From: Deltaproteobacteria bacterium HGW-Deltaproteobacteria-15
GTDB taxonomy: Bacteria; Desulfobacterota; DSM-4660; Desulfatiglandales; HGW-15
Assembly: GCA_002840535.1 (NCBI GenBank)
Contig: PHBH01000050.1
Coordinates: 1 to 52,482 of the forward strand
Direction: 5' to 3'
DNA length: 52,482 nt
Position 1 is the stretch's first letter; the number at the start of each line of letters is the position of its first letter. Positions 16,368 through 24,039 of the stretch are shown piece after piece. The translations under genes were made by a program, and so were the position numbers. The notes beneath the pieces were generated by a model. That model saw only the letters and a list, made by a program, of their open reading frames with translations. It made no database searches and was not told where the DNA came from.

Positions 16368-17276
16368 ATGAACCCGCTATCCTTAAAAGATAAGACGGCG
16401 GTGGTAACAGGAGGCGCCAGTGGAATCGGCCTGGCCATCTGCCGTCGATTCGGCCGGGAAGGCGCCCGGGTGGCCCTCATCGACATGAACGGAGAGGAGG
16501 CATTGCGCCAGGTCAAGGCCTTGCAGGAATCGGGTGTTGAAGCTGAAGCCTTCACCTGTGATGTGAGCCGGGAGGAGGAATGTCTGCAGACCATTCAGGC
16601 TGTTATTGACGTTTACGAAGGAATTGACATCCTTGTCAATAATGCCGGACTTACTCAGCGCAGCGCCTTTGTCCATACAGAAACCGCCGTCTACAGGAAG
16701 ATCATGGCGGTGAACTTTTTCGGAGCGCTTTACTGCACCAGGGCGGCGATAGAGAGCCTGATTGAACGGCGCGGCGTCATTGTCGTAACCTCCAGCCACG
16801 CGGGATATGCACCTCTGCTCGGACGTACGGCCTACAGCGCCAGTAAGCACGCCCTTCACGGCCTGTTTGAAAGTCTGCGGACGGAAGTTAAGAAAATGGG
16901 CGTTCACGTGATGATGCTTTGTCCGGGATTTACTCGAACGAACCTGCAGGAAAGAGCTCTCGATGGTGACGGCAGCATTACTCGTCATCCACGGTCCAAA
17001 GTCGGGACAGAAGATACACCGGAAAATGTTGCCGAGGCCGTGTTCCAGGGAGTCATCAAGAGGAAGCGTATGCTGATTCTGACACCGACGGGGAAAATGA
17101 CTTACTGGCTCAGCCGGCTGGCTCCGGGACTGTATGAGAAGATCATGACCAAAAAGTTAGAGCACGAGTTGATACGTCAGCCCCTATATGGAAATTCAAA
17201 AGATGAACGTCGAACATCGAACATTGAACGTCCAACGTCGAATGAAAACCAAGTAAGAAGTACGTGGGATGGTTAG
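16368..17276 (+). CDS. Classical short-chain dehydrogenase/reductase
   Basis: A 302-aa NAD(P)-dependent oxidoreductase. Rossmann motif TGGASGIG at 14-21, acidic DMNG near 39 (favours NAD over NADP), NNAG near 91, and a Ser-Tyr-Lys triad in VTSSHAGYAPLLGRTAYSASK. The C-terminal region LSRLAPGLYEKIMTKKL is typical of SDRs related to fatty acyl or polyol dehydrogenases. The last 25 or so residues (KDERRTSNIERPTSN...) are encoded by an interspersed DNA repeat and are probably not part of the fold. Coupled to the transporter 6 bp upstream. Substrate unknown; an alcohol feeding the aldehyde pathway would fit. Confidence 0.87.
   Translation: MNPLSLKDKTAVVTGGASGIGLAICRRFGREGARVALIDMNGEEALRQVKALQESGVEAEAFTCDVSREEECLQTIQAVIDVYEGIDILVNNAGLTQRSAFVHTETAVYRKIMAVNFFGALYCTRAAIESLIERRGVIVVTSSHAGYAPLLGRTAYSASKHALHGLFESLRTEVKKMGVHVMMLCPGFTRTNLQERALDGDGSITRHPRSKVGTEDTPENVAEAVFQGVIKRKRMLILTPTGKMTYWLSRLAPGLYEKIMTKKLEHELIRQPLYGNSKDERRTSNIERPTSNENQVRSTWDG
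17206..17243. repeat. Interspersed short repeat inside the SDR C-terminus
   Basis: A stretch of degenerate 8-9 bp units (GAACGTC, GAACATC, GAACATT, GAACGTC, CAACGTC) that reads as ERRTSNIERPTSN in the SDR frame. The same peptide turns up at the end of many unrelated bacterial proteins because the DNA element inserts near stop codons, which I recall from general experience. It extends the reading frame past its natural end. Confidence 0.65.
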
Positions 17277-17342
17277 AGTGGACCGGAACACGCCAAGTTT
17301 CTTTCTTGGATTGGACCGCCGGAGGCAACTCTCGCCTCAAAC

Positions 17343-17573
17343 TCATTTCACCAGGCGAGGGCCGGGGGTCTTCCGCTCTTTTCGGATCCTGTGCTGCCGG
17401 AGCTTGGCCGCACGAATCCTATGCCCTTTCTTTTTGTGGGGGGGGAGCTGCCACCCTTTGAAATAGCCTTCTTCCCACATTTCTCTGGGGTGCAGCCTCT
17501 TCCGGCATTTTGTGCAGCGGTAGATCCGGTTCCCGTCGTTTACCCAATCTCTTTGATCGCACCATTCTTCCAT
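17343..17573 (-). CDS. Small putative zinc-ribbon protein
   Basis: A 76-aa basic protein. It has one CxxC knuckle (YRCTKCRKRLHPRE), then a WxxPPHKKKGH block and a strongly basic C-terminus (RIRAAKLRQHRIRKERK). I have an impression of similar small proteins in deltaproteobacteria but cannot name a family. The second half of a zinc site may be the His residues of PPHKKKGH. Ribosome site weak (AGGATGAT region). A nucleic-acid binding role would fit the charge; it is unproven. It may lie downstream of the gene at 17689-18255 on the same strand. Confidence 0.45.
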   Translation of the reverse strand: MEEWCDQRDWVNDGNRIYRCTKCRKRLHPREMWEEGYFKGWQLPPHKKKGHRIRAAKLRQHRIRKERKTPGPRLVK

Positions 17574-17688
17574 GCTGGTATATCATCCTGGTGTGGTGTG
17601 TCAGAAGTCCATTACCAAATTGCCTTGTCGTCTTGTTCCGGTCCCGGGGTAGTCCAAGGGCAGCGCAGAGGGGTTTCTCAGCAACCTG

Positions 17689-18255
17689 TCAGAGCATCGG
17701 GTACTCCCGCGTGTCAAAAAGGAACCGGAAAGGCAGTGCAAGGGTCTCTCTCAGCGCAGCCTGCCACGTGGTGCACCCGGCATATACGGCTCGCAGATCC
17801 GGATGAGGGAGGGCTCGGATCTCTCCTCGGGACAAATCGAACCGAATGGGCTCGAAGAAGATGCGTTGTCCCTGATCATCCACATCCCAGAAGACGAGGT
17901 CCTTGAAATAATGAACCACCACTCTTGCTTCCGTTCCACCAGTCTCGACCTTGAATCGAATTCCCGGCTGATTTCTGGAAGGGAGCTTATATCGATATTC
18001 AATAAATGAGAACTCCTGAAATTTCAGCATCTGGTCCAGAAAACCCTCCATGGCGTCCAAACGATCGGCCCCCTGGATCTCCACCTCATCGATATTGCGG
18101 CCGATGGCCCCTACAATGGCTGCTGCCTCGAACGCCAGGTCGAGAAGCAATTTCCTTATCGGCGAAGGATGCGCCTCCGCACTCTTGCCCCCGCGCCTGG
18201 AGTGAACGGCTTCCTGAATTCTCAGGGCCCACACATCATAATTTCTGGTTTCCAT
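17689..18255 (-). CDS. Conserved-looking hypothetical protein
   Basis: A 188-aa soluble protein that I do not recognise. The N-terminus (NYDVWALRIQEAVHSRRGG) is followed by a helical stretch (LLLDLAFEAAAIVGAIGRNIDEVEIQGADRLDAMEGFLDQML) and a probable beta-rich half (GIRFKVETGGTEARVVVHYFKDLVFWDV). The open frame continues upstream to 18702, but that part overlaps the opposite-strand alpha/beta hydrolase and looks like its shadow. The ATG at 18255 is preceded by TTGGGGATAAG. No signal peptide, membrane segment or cysteine motif. Function unknown. Confidence 0.55.
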   Translation of the reverse strand: METRNYDVWALRIQEAVHSRRGGKSAEAHPSPIRKLLLDLAFEAAAIVGAIGRNIDEVEIQGADRLDAMEGFLDQMLKFQEFSFIEYRYKLPSRNQPGIRFKVETGGTEARVVVHYFKDLVFWDVDDQGQRIFFEPIRFDLSRGEIRALPHPDLRAVYAGCTTWQAALRETLALPFRFLFDTREYPML

Positions 18256-18343
18256 CTTATCCCCAAGCTCCCAGCCGGCATGCAGCCAGGCATGACACAT
18301 CCAGATTTCTGTTAACAGGACAACAGGATCAGCAGGATGGGTA

Positions 18344-18368
18344 TTGACAATACAGACCCTGCTATAAT
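18344..18368 (+). promoter_or_regulatory. Candidate extended -10 promoter
   Basis: TGCTATAAT (18360-18368) is a perfect extended -10 element (TGnTATAAT) 28 bp before the hydrolase start. A TTGACA is present at 18344-18349 but only 13 bp from the -10, too close for normal sigma-70 use, so the extended -10 probably carries the activity. A short repeat (GTTAACAGGACAACAGGAT) lies immediately upstream. Confidence 0.5.
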
Positions 18369-18396
18369 CAAATACTCGCCAGTGACGGAGGTCCCT

Positions 18397-19191
18397 ATGA
18401 ATACGAACGCGAACGGAATACGCATCCACTACGAACTGGACGGTGATCCGTCGGCGCCGGTCATCACCCTGAGCCATTCCCTCGCCACGAACCTCTCCAT
18501 GTGGGAACCCCAGATGGAAATGCTCATCAGATCGTACCGCGTCCTCAGGTACGATACAAGAGGCCATGGAGAGACGGAAGCCCCCGAAGGCCCATATTCT
18601 CTGGAAATGCTTGCGGCCGATGCCAGATCCCTTTTGCAGGCCCTGGGTATCAAGAAGACCCATTTCATGGGGATCTCCATGGGCGGCATGATCGGCCAGC
18701 AACTTGGGCTGGAGTCACCGGAGATGCTCACGACTCTGATCTTATGCGATACATCCAGCCGAGTGGAAAAGGAGTCGCGGCCGATATGGGACGACCGGAT
18801 CCGGGTCGCTCAAACGCAAGGAATGGGGCCCCACGTTTCGCAAACCCTGGAACGCTGGTTCACGTCCTCCTTTCGGGAGCGAACTCCGGAGGTAATCGAG
18901 TGGGTCGGGGACATGATCAGGCGGACGAGTCCACGGGGGTATATCGGCTGCTCCCATGCCATACGGGACCTCAATCTGACGGACAGGATTCAAGGGATCA
19001 GGCTGCCTGCTCTGATCATCGTAGGCGAAGACGATCCAGGCACACCGGTTTCGGCTGCCCAAACCATCCGGGACAGGATAGAAGGGTCGGAACTTGTCAT
19101 CCTCAATTCGGCATCCCATCTCTCCAATATCGAGCAGAGCGGGCTTTTCAACGATGCGGTGATCTCTTTTCTCGGAAAGGTAAAACGCTAG
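18397..19191 (+). CDS. Alpha/beta hydrolase, 3-oxoadipate enol-lactonase-like
   Basis: A 264-aa alpha/beta-hydrolase. The nucleophile elbow GISMGG places Ser at 94; LSHSLATNLSMWEPQ near 25-39 forms the oxyanion region; the acid is in VGEDDPGTPV near 210 and the His in NSASHLSNIEQ near 240. DTRGHGETEAPEGPYSLE is typical of PcaD-like and related esterases. GGAGGT sits 4 nt before the ATG at 18397; the open frame reaches back to 18337 but that would skip this site. No other aromatic degradation gene is nearby, so the PcaD resemblance should be taken as family level only. Confidence 0.85.
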   Translation: MNTNANGIRIHYELDGDPSAPVITLSHSLATNLSMWEPQMEMLIRSYRVLRYDTRGHGETEAPEGPYSLEMLAADARSLLQALGIKKTHFMGISMGGMIGQQLGLESPEMLTTLILCDTSSRVEKESRPIWDDRIRVAQTQGMGPHVSQTLERWFTSSFRERTPEVIEWVGDMIRRTSPRGYIGCSHAIRDLNLTDRIQGIRLPALIIVGEDDPGTPVSAAQTIRDRIEGSELVILNSASHLSNIEQSGLFNDAVISFLGKVKR

Positions 19192-19338
19192 TGCAGTGCG
19201 TCCAACGCTTCTTTACATTCTCCAGGCGGTTGGCCCTGGGGTCTTCGTGGTTGGACATGCCCGTGTTTACCGCAAAGGAAACGAAGAGCAGCGAAGAGCC
19301 AGGGACGAGAGACGGGGCATACGAACCAACACATCAGG

Positions 19339-19710
19339 TCAGCTCTCGCTGAAGCCTTCTGATTTCAGAAGCAGTTCTTCCAACCATACCCTGATTTCCC
19401 CGGTCACGGCATAAACCCCCTTCGTATGTCCCACCTGATCAAGAAAGCGACCGCTCAACTCCTCCGGGAGAGGGATCTCCGCCAGCTCAGCAGCTTCATC
19501 GGAGTTTCGCCGGATAAGAATCGCCCTGGGAGGGTTATCCCAGGTATTCACCACAAAATAAAAGGAGACATCATTCTTTGACTTTATAAGTTTCCCGTGG
19601 CTCCAGTTGTTTCCCCATTCCAGATAAAGGGTGACCGCCTCTTCAGGTGTCATATCCCAGTCTATCTCATTTACGGCCTTTCGGGCTTCTTGTAATCCCT
19701 GGATTTCCAT
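19339..19710 (-). CDS. DVU0772-like small conserved protein
   Basis: A 123-aa soluble protein. The core DWDMTPEEAVTLYLEWGNNW, the following SKNDVSFYFVVNTWDNPPRAILIRRNSDEAAELAEIPLP and the end EIRVWLEELL match my memory of the DVU0772 family of sulfate-reducing deltaproteobacteria, whose function is unknown. The open frame continues to 19800; I prefer the ATG at 19710 (AAAGG upstream), since the extra N-terminal residues look unlike coding sequence. The gap 19711-20175 upstream holds no recognisable gene or RNA. Confidence 0.7.
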   Translation of the reverse strand: MEIQGLQEARKAVNEIDWDMTPEEAVTLYLEWGNNWSHGKLIKSKNDVSFYFVVNTWDNPPRAILIRRNSDEAAELAEIPLPEELSGRFLDQVGHTKGVYAVTGEIRVWLEELLLKSEGFSES

Positions 19711-20175
19711 TCTTTTATGCCTTTCTATGACCGGAACTCTACTGCTGATCACTCTGATCAAGCGAGTTCCAGTATTCATTACAAACACCAATTTAAGCAT
19801 GTTACAGCCATGCTCAAGGCTGCGCGTTTTTTTATTAAAGGCCGACTGCCGCCGACGCGGCCGGTCTGATCAGACAGGAAACTTCTTTAGCGCCTGCTTG
19901 TCCACAGCGATTTTTCCGAAGAACATATTCGCTCTAATGGGGTTACATATCAGAATGTTCATGAGGAAGCGGGTTCGAAGGTCTTGGTCCTGGGAGGCGG
20001 GCCGTTAAACCGCGTTTCGGGAAAGGACAGGCCCGGGAAAGCAGGAAATCATCGGCAGGAGAATCTCCACACAACAAGCGTTATCAACAGGCCCCGGAAT
20101 CAGGTCCCGGGTCTCTTCCGATACCCTTTTCCGGGATCAAATGTCCCTCAGATATCGCGACAATGGGCGCGTCCC

Positions 20176-20463
20176 TCACTTTTTCTTGAAAAGGGCCTCG
20201 AGGGCTTCTCTCGCTTCCTTTGCCTTGCTGGCTTTGCCCCCCTGCGCCTTTGATCCGCGAATGAGAAAATGGTCGCAGAGATTTGCTCTCTCCTTGTCTA
20301 CGATACGATGGGCCGAGACTTCTCGACATCCGTTATATGCATTTGGATCATAGGCCTTGCATTGCTTACAGCAGCGAAGATCCCTTTTACAGTGCGGGCA
20401 GGTGTCCCGTCTATCGACCGGCCCAGTGATCTCCAGGGCACCCCGGCAAAAAGCACAATTCAT
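20176..20463 (-). CDS. Small cysteine-rich zinc-binding protein
   Basis: A 95-aa protein with cysteine pairs CAFC, CPHC, CCKQC, then a lone Cys in YNGCRE and a later NLCDHF. Two zinc sites are likely. The C-terminus is Lys/Ala rich and ends EALEALFKKK. AGGAGAG precedes the ATG at 20463, so the gene looks real. I believe proteins of this build are common in deltaproteobacteria but cannot attach a function. It stands alone between gene-poor stretches. Confidence 0.7.
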   Translation of the reverse strand: MNCAFCRGALEITGPVDRRDTCPHCKRDLRCCKQCKAYDPNAYNGCREVSAHRIVDKERANLCDHFLIRGSKAQGGKASKAKEAREALEALFKKK

Positions 20464-20657
20464 AATTCTCTCCTCATTTCCTTTCCTATATGCGTTACGA
20501 TTTGTTCCGAACGGCCTTTATCCCGTTTTGACAATCTGTCGATACACCTTTAGAATAGCCTCTGCTTTCCAGTCGGACCTGGAGGAGACCGAAACCAGGC
20601 GCACGGGACGCAAGACCCGATGTTCTCACCAGGAGTGCCCGAAACCAGGCTCCATCA

Positions 20658-20950
20658 TTGAGAACGATGGGGTCAGCTACCCATTTTCTCGAGATCCAAT
20701 TCATGGAACAGGTGTATGAACAAGAGCTGGCGAAAGAAATCCAGCTTTTTGAAGGCCGGTTGACCGTCATCTATTCGGGTTCACGGGGAACCTTCTCTAC
20801 AAGAGTATCCCAGGTTTTTTCGAGATTGTTCACGGAGCGGGCCTGGCTATAAAGCTGGCACCAAAGGTCGCTCTTCTTAGACCGCTGGGGGTGATCAAGG
20901 ATTTAAAGCCGTTCCAGGAAGCAGAGGGAACCGTTCCTCTCAGGCAATGA
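20658..20950 (+). pseudogene. Possible frameshifted gene remnant
   Basis: Two consecutive frames look coding. One from about 20658 gives FLEIQFMEQVYEQELAKEI and LFEGRLTVIYSG. From about 20775 the reading shifts to another frame that gives TGNLLYKSIPGFFEIVHGAG, then KLAPKVALLRPLGVIKDLKPF and a stop at 20948. Both parts have protein-like composition, but I cannot name a family. The rest of the 640-bp gap (20464-21106) contains no gene; the motif CCGAAACCAGGC occurs twice (20588 and 20639 region). Confidence 0.3.
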
Positions 20951-21106
20951 ATGATTTTTATCATCTTGAATTAACGAGAGTCAACCCAAAAAGGATTCGT
21001 GATACTTTAGATCTATTGTTCCAATATTCCAAGAACATATTTTCCCGGCTTCGCCGATTGTCTCAGGATTTTCACGTCTCATTAAAATGATTCAGAGGAC
21101 GCACAG

Positions 21107-21904
21107 ATGAATATACCCATTGCGGCACTCATCCTTGCTGCAGGCAAAGGAAGCCGAATGCAGGGATTTGAAGGCAACAAAACCCTTCTGCCCCTGATTC
21201 CCGCCGGGTCCCCCTTTCATGGAGAACGGTTCATTCTTCTCAACATCCTGCAGTCTCTGCCGCCCGGACCCAAAGGACTGGTGATCCACCATAAGAAAGA
21301 AGAGGTGATCGAGGCCACCGGGGGGCTCGGCCTTACCTATTATGTCCAGCCCGTGCTCAATGGAACCGGAGGCGCGTTGCTGGCCGCCCGTGAATTTATT
21401 CAAGACCCGAATCATGAGCGGCTGATCATAACCATGGGCGACGTGCCCTTTGTCAAAGAGAGTACCTACCTGAAGCTGGCAAACGCTCTCGCGCACCATC
21501 AACTGGCGGTGCTGGGATTCAGACCCGAAGACAAGAGGCAGTACGGGGTGCTGGAAATGGAGGGCGACCGGGTGAGGAAGATCACGGAATGGAAATACTG
21601 GAAAGAGTATCCGGAGGAAAGACAAAGGGGACTTCGGATCTGCAATTCCGGCATCTATGCTTTTCAAACCGGAGCACTGGTCCGATATCTTCCCATGCTT
21701 GCCGACCGGCCGCACAAGGTCCTCAAGGAGAGAGAGGGAACCTTGACCGAGATTCAGGAGTTTTTCATGACCGACCTGGTGGAGTGGATGGATCAGGATG
21801 GGCTCAGCGTCGGCGCCGTGCTTGCCGAAGACGAGAACGAGGTCATGGGGATTGATGATCTTGCTTCGCTTCAACGGGCGCAGCAACTCTCCAAGTGTTT
21901 ATAA
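21107..21904 (+). CDS. Sugar-nucleotide/NTP transferase, GlmU N-domain-like
   Basis: A 265-aa nucleotidyltransferase of the type that joins an NTP to a sugar phosphate. The N-terminal LAAGKGSRM (10-18) is the NTP loop; GTGGALLAAREF near 84 and TMGDVPFV near 105 (metal-binding Asp) follow, as does YGVLEMEGDRVRKITEWKYW near 146 and CNSGIYAF near 178. It ends after the transferase domain with no hexapeptide-repeat acetyltransferase, so it is not a full GlmU. The substrate is not readable. A weak GAGG lies before the ATG. Confidence 0.83.
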   Translation: MNIPIAALILAAGKGSRMQGFEGNKTLLPLIPAGSPFHGERFILLNILQSLPPGPKGLVIHHKKEEVIEATGGLGLTYYVQPVLNGTGGALLAAREFIQDPNHERLIITMGDVPFVKESTYLKLANALAHHQLAVLGFRPEDKRQYGVLEMEGDRVRKITEWKYWKEYPEERQRGLRICNSGIYAFQTGALVRYLPMLADRPHKVLKEREGTLTEIQEFFMTDLVEWMDQDGLSVGAVLAEDENEVMGIDDLASLQRAQQLSKCL

Positions 21905-21927
21905 GTCCCTGGATATCCGAGTAATGC

Positions 21928-21957
21928 TTGACAGTCGCCGGGTCTTGCTCCTATACT
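21928..21957 (+). promoter_or_regulatory. Sigma-70 promoter of the acyl-CoA ligase gene
   Basis: TTGACA at 21928-21933 and TATACT at 21952-21957 with an 18-bp spacer; both hexamers are near consensus. Transcription would begin about 21964, leaving a leader of about 88 nt before the ATG at 22052. Confidence 0.75.
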
Positions 21958-22051
21958 CCGCCCATTGCAAATCGAGGTGAAATTCCTGACGCGCCCTCTG
22001 AGAATATCCGCTTATCTCGAATTCTAATCCTAAGAGAAAGGTGAAGGTGCC

Positions 22052-23821
22052 ATGGCAAAAGAATCCCTTGGTGAAAGACTCTGGTACAAGTACTGGCCTG
22101 CGCAGGTTCCGAAATGTCTCGATTACCCCAGCTGTACGCTTGCCGAATTCCTCAGGGAGTCCGCTGCCAAGCATGGGCCCAAGCCGGCGCTCTACTTCCT
22201 GGATGCAAAGGTGACCTATTCACAGCTTTGGGAAATGGTGCAGCGACTTGCGACTTCGCTCTCCAGGCTGGGGCTGAAGAAGGGTGATGTCTGCGCCCTC
22301 ATGCTCCCCAATTCCGTCCAGTTCGTGGTCTCCTACTATGCCTGCCAGCTCCTGGGCGTCACGGTCACGGCCATTAACCCTACCTACAAGGCTCTGGAAA
22401 TCCAACACCAGCTCAAGGATTCGGGCGCCAGGGTCCTTATCGTGCTGGATGCAGTATTCGCAGAAGCGAAAGAAGGAATCAAGGATACCCGGGTGGAGAA
22501 AGTAGTCGGGACGAATATCGTGGACCTCTGCGGATTTCCCGGCTTCAAGGTGTTCCTGGGCAAGCTGCTGAAAAAAATTCCCACAGGCGAGCTTCCATCT
22601 GATGCGCTCAAGCTCGTCGATCTTCTCAAGACAGAGCCCAAGCTTCCGAAGGTGCAGATCGATCCTGAAGACATTGCCGTGCTTCAATACACGGGCGGAA
22701 CCACGGGGCTGCCCAAAGGCGCCATGCTCACACACCACAATGTGGTCGCCAACGCGGTGATGTGCGATGCATGGTTGTGGAAAAAGGAAGGCGTCACAGG
22801 GATTGTGGGTGTATTGCCCCTCTTCCATTCATTTGCCATGACCACCGTGATGAACACCTCCATCCGTATTGGAGGATTCCAGCTTCTTTTCCCGAAACCG
22901 CCGGCGGATATGGCAGAGCTCTGCGCGGCCATCGAAAAATACTCCAAGGGAGGCGGGCTCATCATGCCGGGCGTCGCGGTCCTTTTCAACAAGATCAATA
23001 CCCATCCCAAGGTGAAGGAGTTCAACCTGCGTGGGCTGAAAATGGCCGTTTCCGGCGCGGGCCCTTTGCCGCTGGAAGTTCAGAACAAGTTCGAAGAGAT
23101 CACCGGATCCATCATCGTGGAGGGATACGGCCTGAGTGAAGCGACCCCTGTCACCCATGCGAATCCTATCCACGGAAAACGAAAGCTCGGCTCGATCGGT
23201 CTTCCCTATCCCGACACGGACATCAAGATCATGGACAAGGAGACAGGGACAAGGGAACTTCCTCCGCTGCCCTTTGCTCTGGGTGAAACCGGCGGCATGA
23301 GCAGAGAGCAGTCGGAACAGGCACAGGAGTATACCGGGGAACTGGTGATCAAGGGTCCCCAGATTATGAAGGGGTATCTCAACAGGCCGGACGAGACCGC
23401 CGCGACCCTGAGAAACGGTTGGCTCTATACCGGGGATATTGCCTGCATCGATGCGGACGGGTATACGATCATACGGGATCGCATCAAGGACATGATCAAG
23501 TTCAAAGGATACGCGATCTTCCCGGCGGAGGTGGAGGATCTTCTCCACAGACACCCTGATGTTCGCGGCGCGGCCGTGATAGGAGTTCCGAATGCCAAAG
23601 TGGGCGAGATCGTGAAGGCCTTTGTTGTTGTGGACCCCGCCAAAAGGAGCCAAATGAAACCTGAGGATATCGGCGAGTGGGCAAAGACCAGGATGACCCA
23701 CTACAAGGTTCCCTCGGAAATCGAATTCAGAGATGAGCTTCCAACCACGATGGTGGGAAAGGTTCTGCGGAGGGTTTTGAAAGAGGAGGAGATGGCCAAG
23801 GAAAAAACCAAGAAAAACTAA
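22052..23821 (+). CDS. Long-chain acyl-CoA synthetase (AMP-forming)
   Basis: A 589-aa ANL-superfamily ligase that activates a fatty or other carboxylic acid to its CoA thioester through an acyl-AMP. The P-loop YTGGTTGLPKGAMLTHHNVV lies near 213-232, EGYGLSEATPVTHANP near 357-372, and GWLYTGDIACIDADGY and DRIKDMIKFKGYAIFPAEVED in the C-terminal part carry the hinge and the CoA-binding region. KVLRRVLKEEE at the end contains the catalytic Lys. FadD-like by overall order, but substrate length cannot be told. A strong promoter is seen at 21928-21957; downstream is a repeat region and then a convergent gene. Confidence 0.9.
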   Translation: MAKESLGERLWYKYWPAQVPKCLDYPSCTLAEFLRESAAKHGPKPALYFLDAKVTYSQLWEMVQRLATSLSRLGLKKGDVCALMLPNSVQFVVSYYACQLLGVTVTAINPTYKALEIQHQLKDSGARVLIVLDAVFAEAKEGIKDTRVEKVVGTNIVDLCGFPGFKVFLGKLLKKIPTGELPSDALKLVDLLKTEPKLPKVQIDPEDIAVLQYTGGTTGLPKGAMLTHHNVVANAVMCDAWLWKKEGVTGIVGVLPLFHSFAMTTVMNTSIRIGGFQLLFPKPPADMAELCAAIEKYSKGGGLIMPGVAVLFNKINTHPKVKEFNLRGLKMAVSGAGPLPLEVQNKFEEITGSIIVEGYGLSEATPVTHANPIHGKRKLGSIGLPYPDTDIKIMDKETGTRELPPLPFALGETGGMSREQSEQAQEYTGELVIKGPQIMKGYLNRPDETAATLRNGWLYTGDIACIDADGYTIIRDRIKDMIKFKGYAIFPAEVEDLLHRHPDVRGAAVIGVPNAKVGEIVKAFVVVDPAKRSQMKPEDIGEWAKTRMTHYKVPSEIEFRDELPTTMVGKVLRRVLKEEEMAKEKTKKN

Positions 23822-24022
23822 GTGTTCAGTGTTCAGCGTTCAGGAGAGAGCAGGGTCAATTCCTTGGCTTTTCTATCCTGAACCGCTGAACACTGGATAT
23901 AGGACACTCGCATCATCGTCCAAAAAGTTAGAGAAGTCACTGGAGAAACACCCGCCTGAGTCAGATCGCCGCTGGACACCATACGGAAGATCACCCCCTG
24001 AACACTGGCCACTGAACCCCTG
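23822..24022. repeat. Interspersed GTTCAG/CTGAAC repeat with hairpin
   Basis: Between two convergent genes. AGTGTTCAGCGTTCAGG (23828-23844) pairs with CCTGAACCGCTGAACACT (23877-23894) with a single one-base bulge; two further copies of CTGAACACTGGCCACTGAAC type lie at 23998-24016. Such repeats are frequent between convergent genes and could stop transcription from either side, though no clean T-run is present. No gene seen. Confidence 0.6.
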
Positions 24023-24039
24023 AAAACTTTATTAGAGCA

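Noticed and set aside
18256..18702. N-terminal extension of the 17689-18255 gene
   Set aside because: It lies antisense to the alpha/beta hydrolase, which has clear catalytic motifs; the extension has shadow composition.
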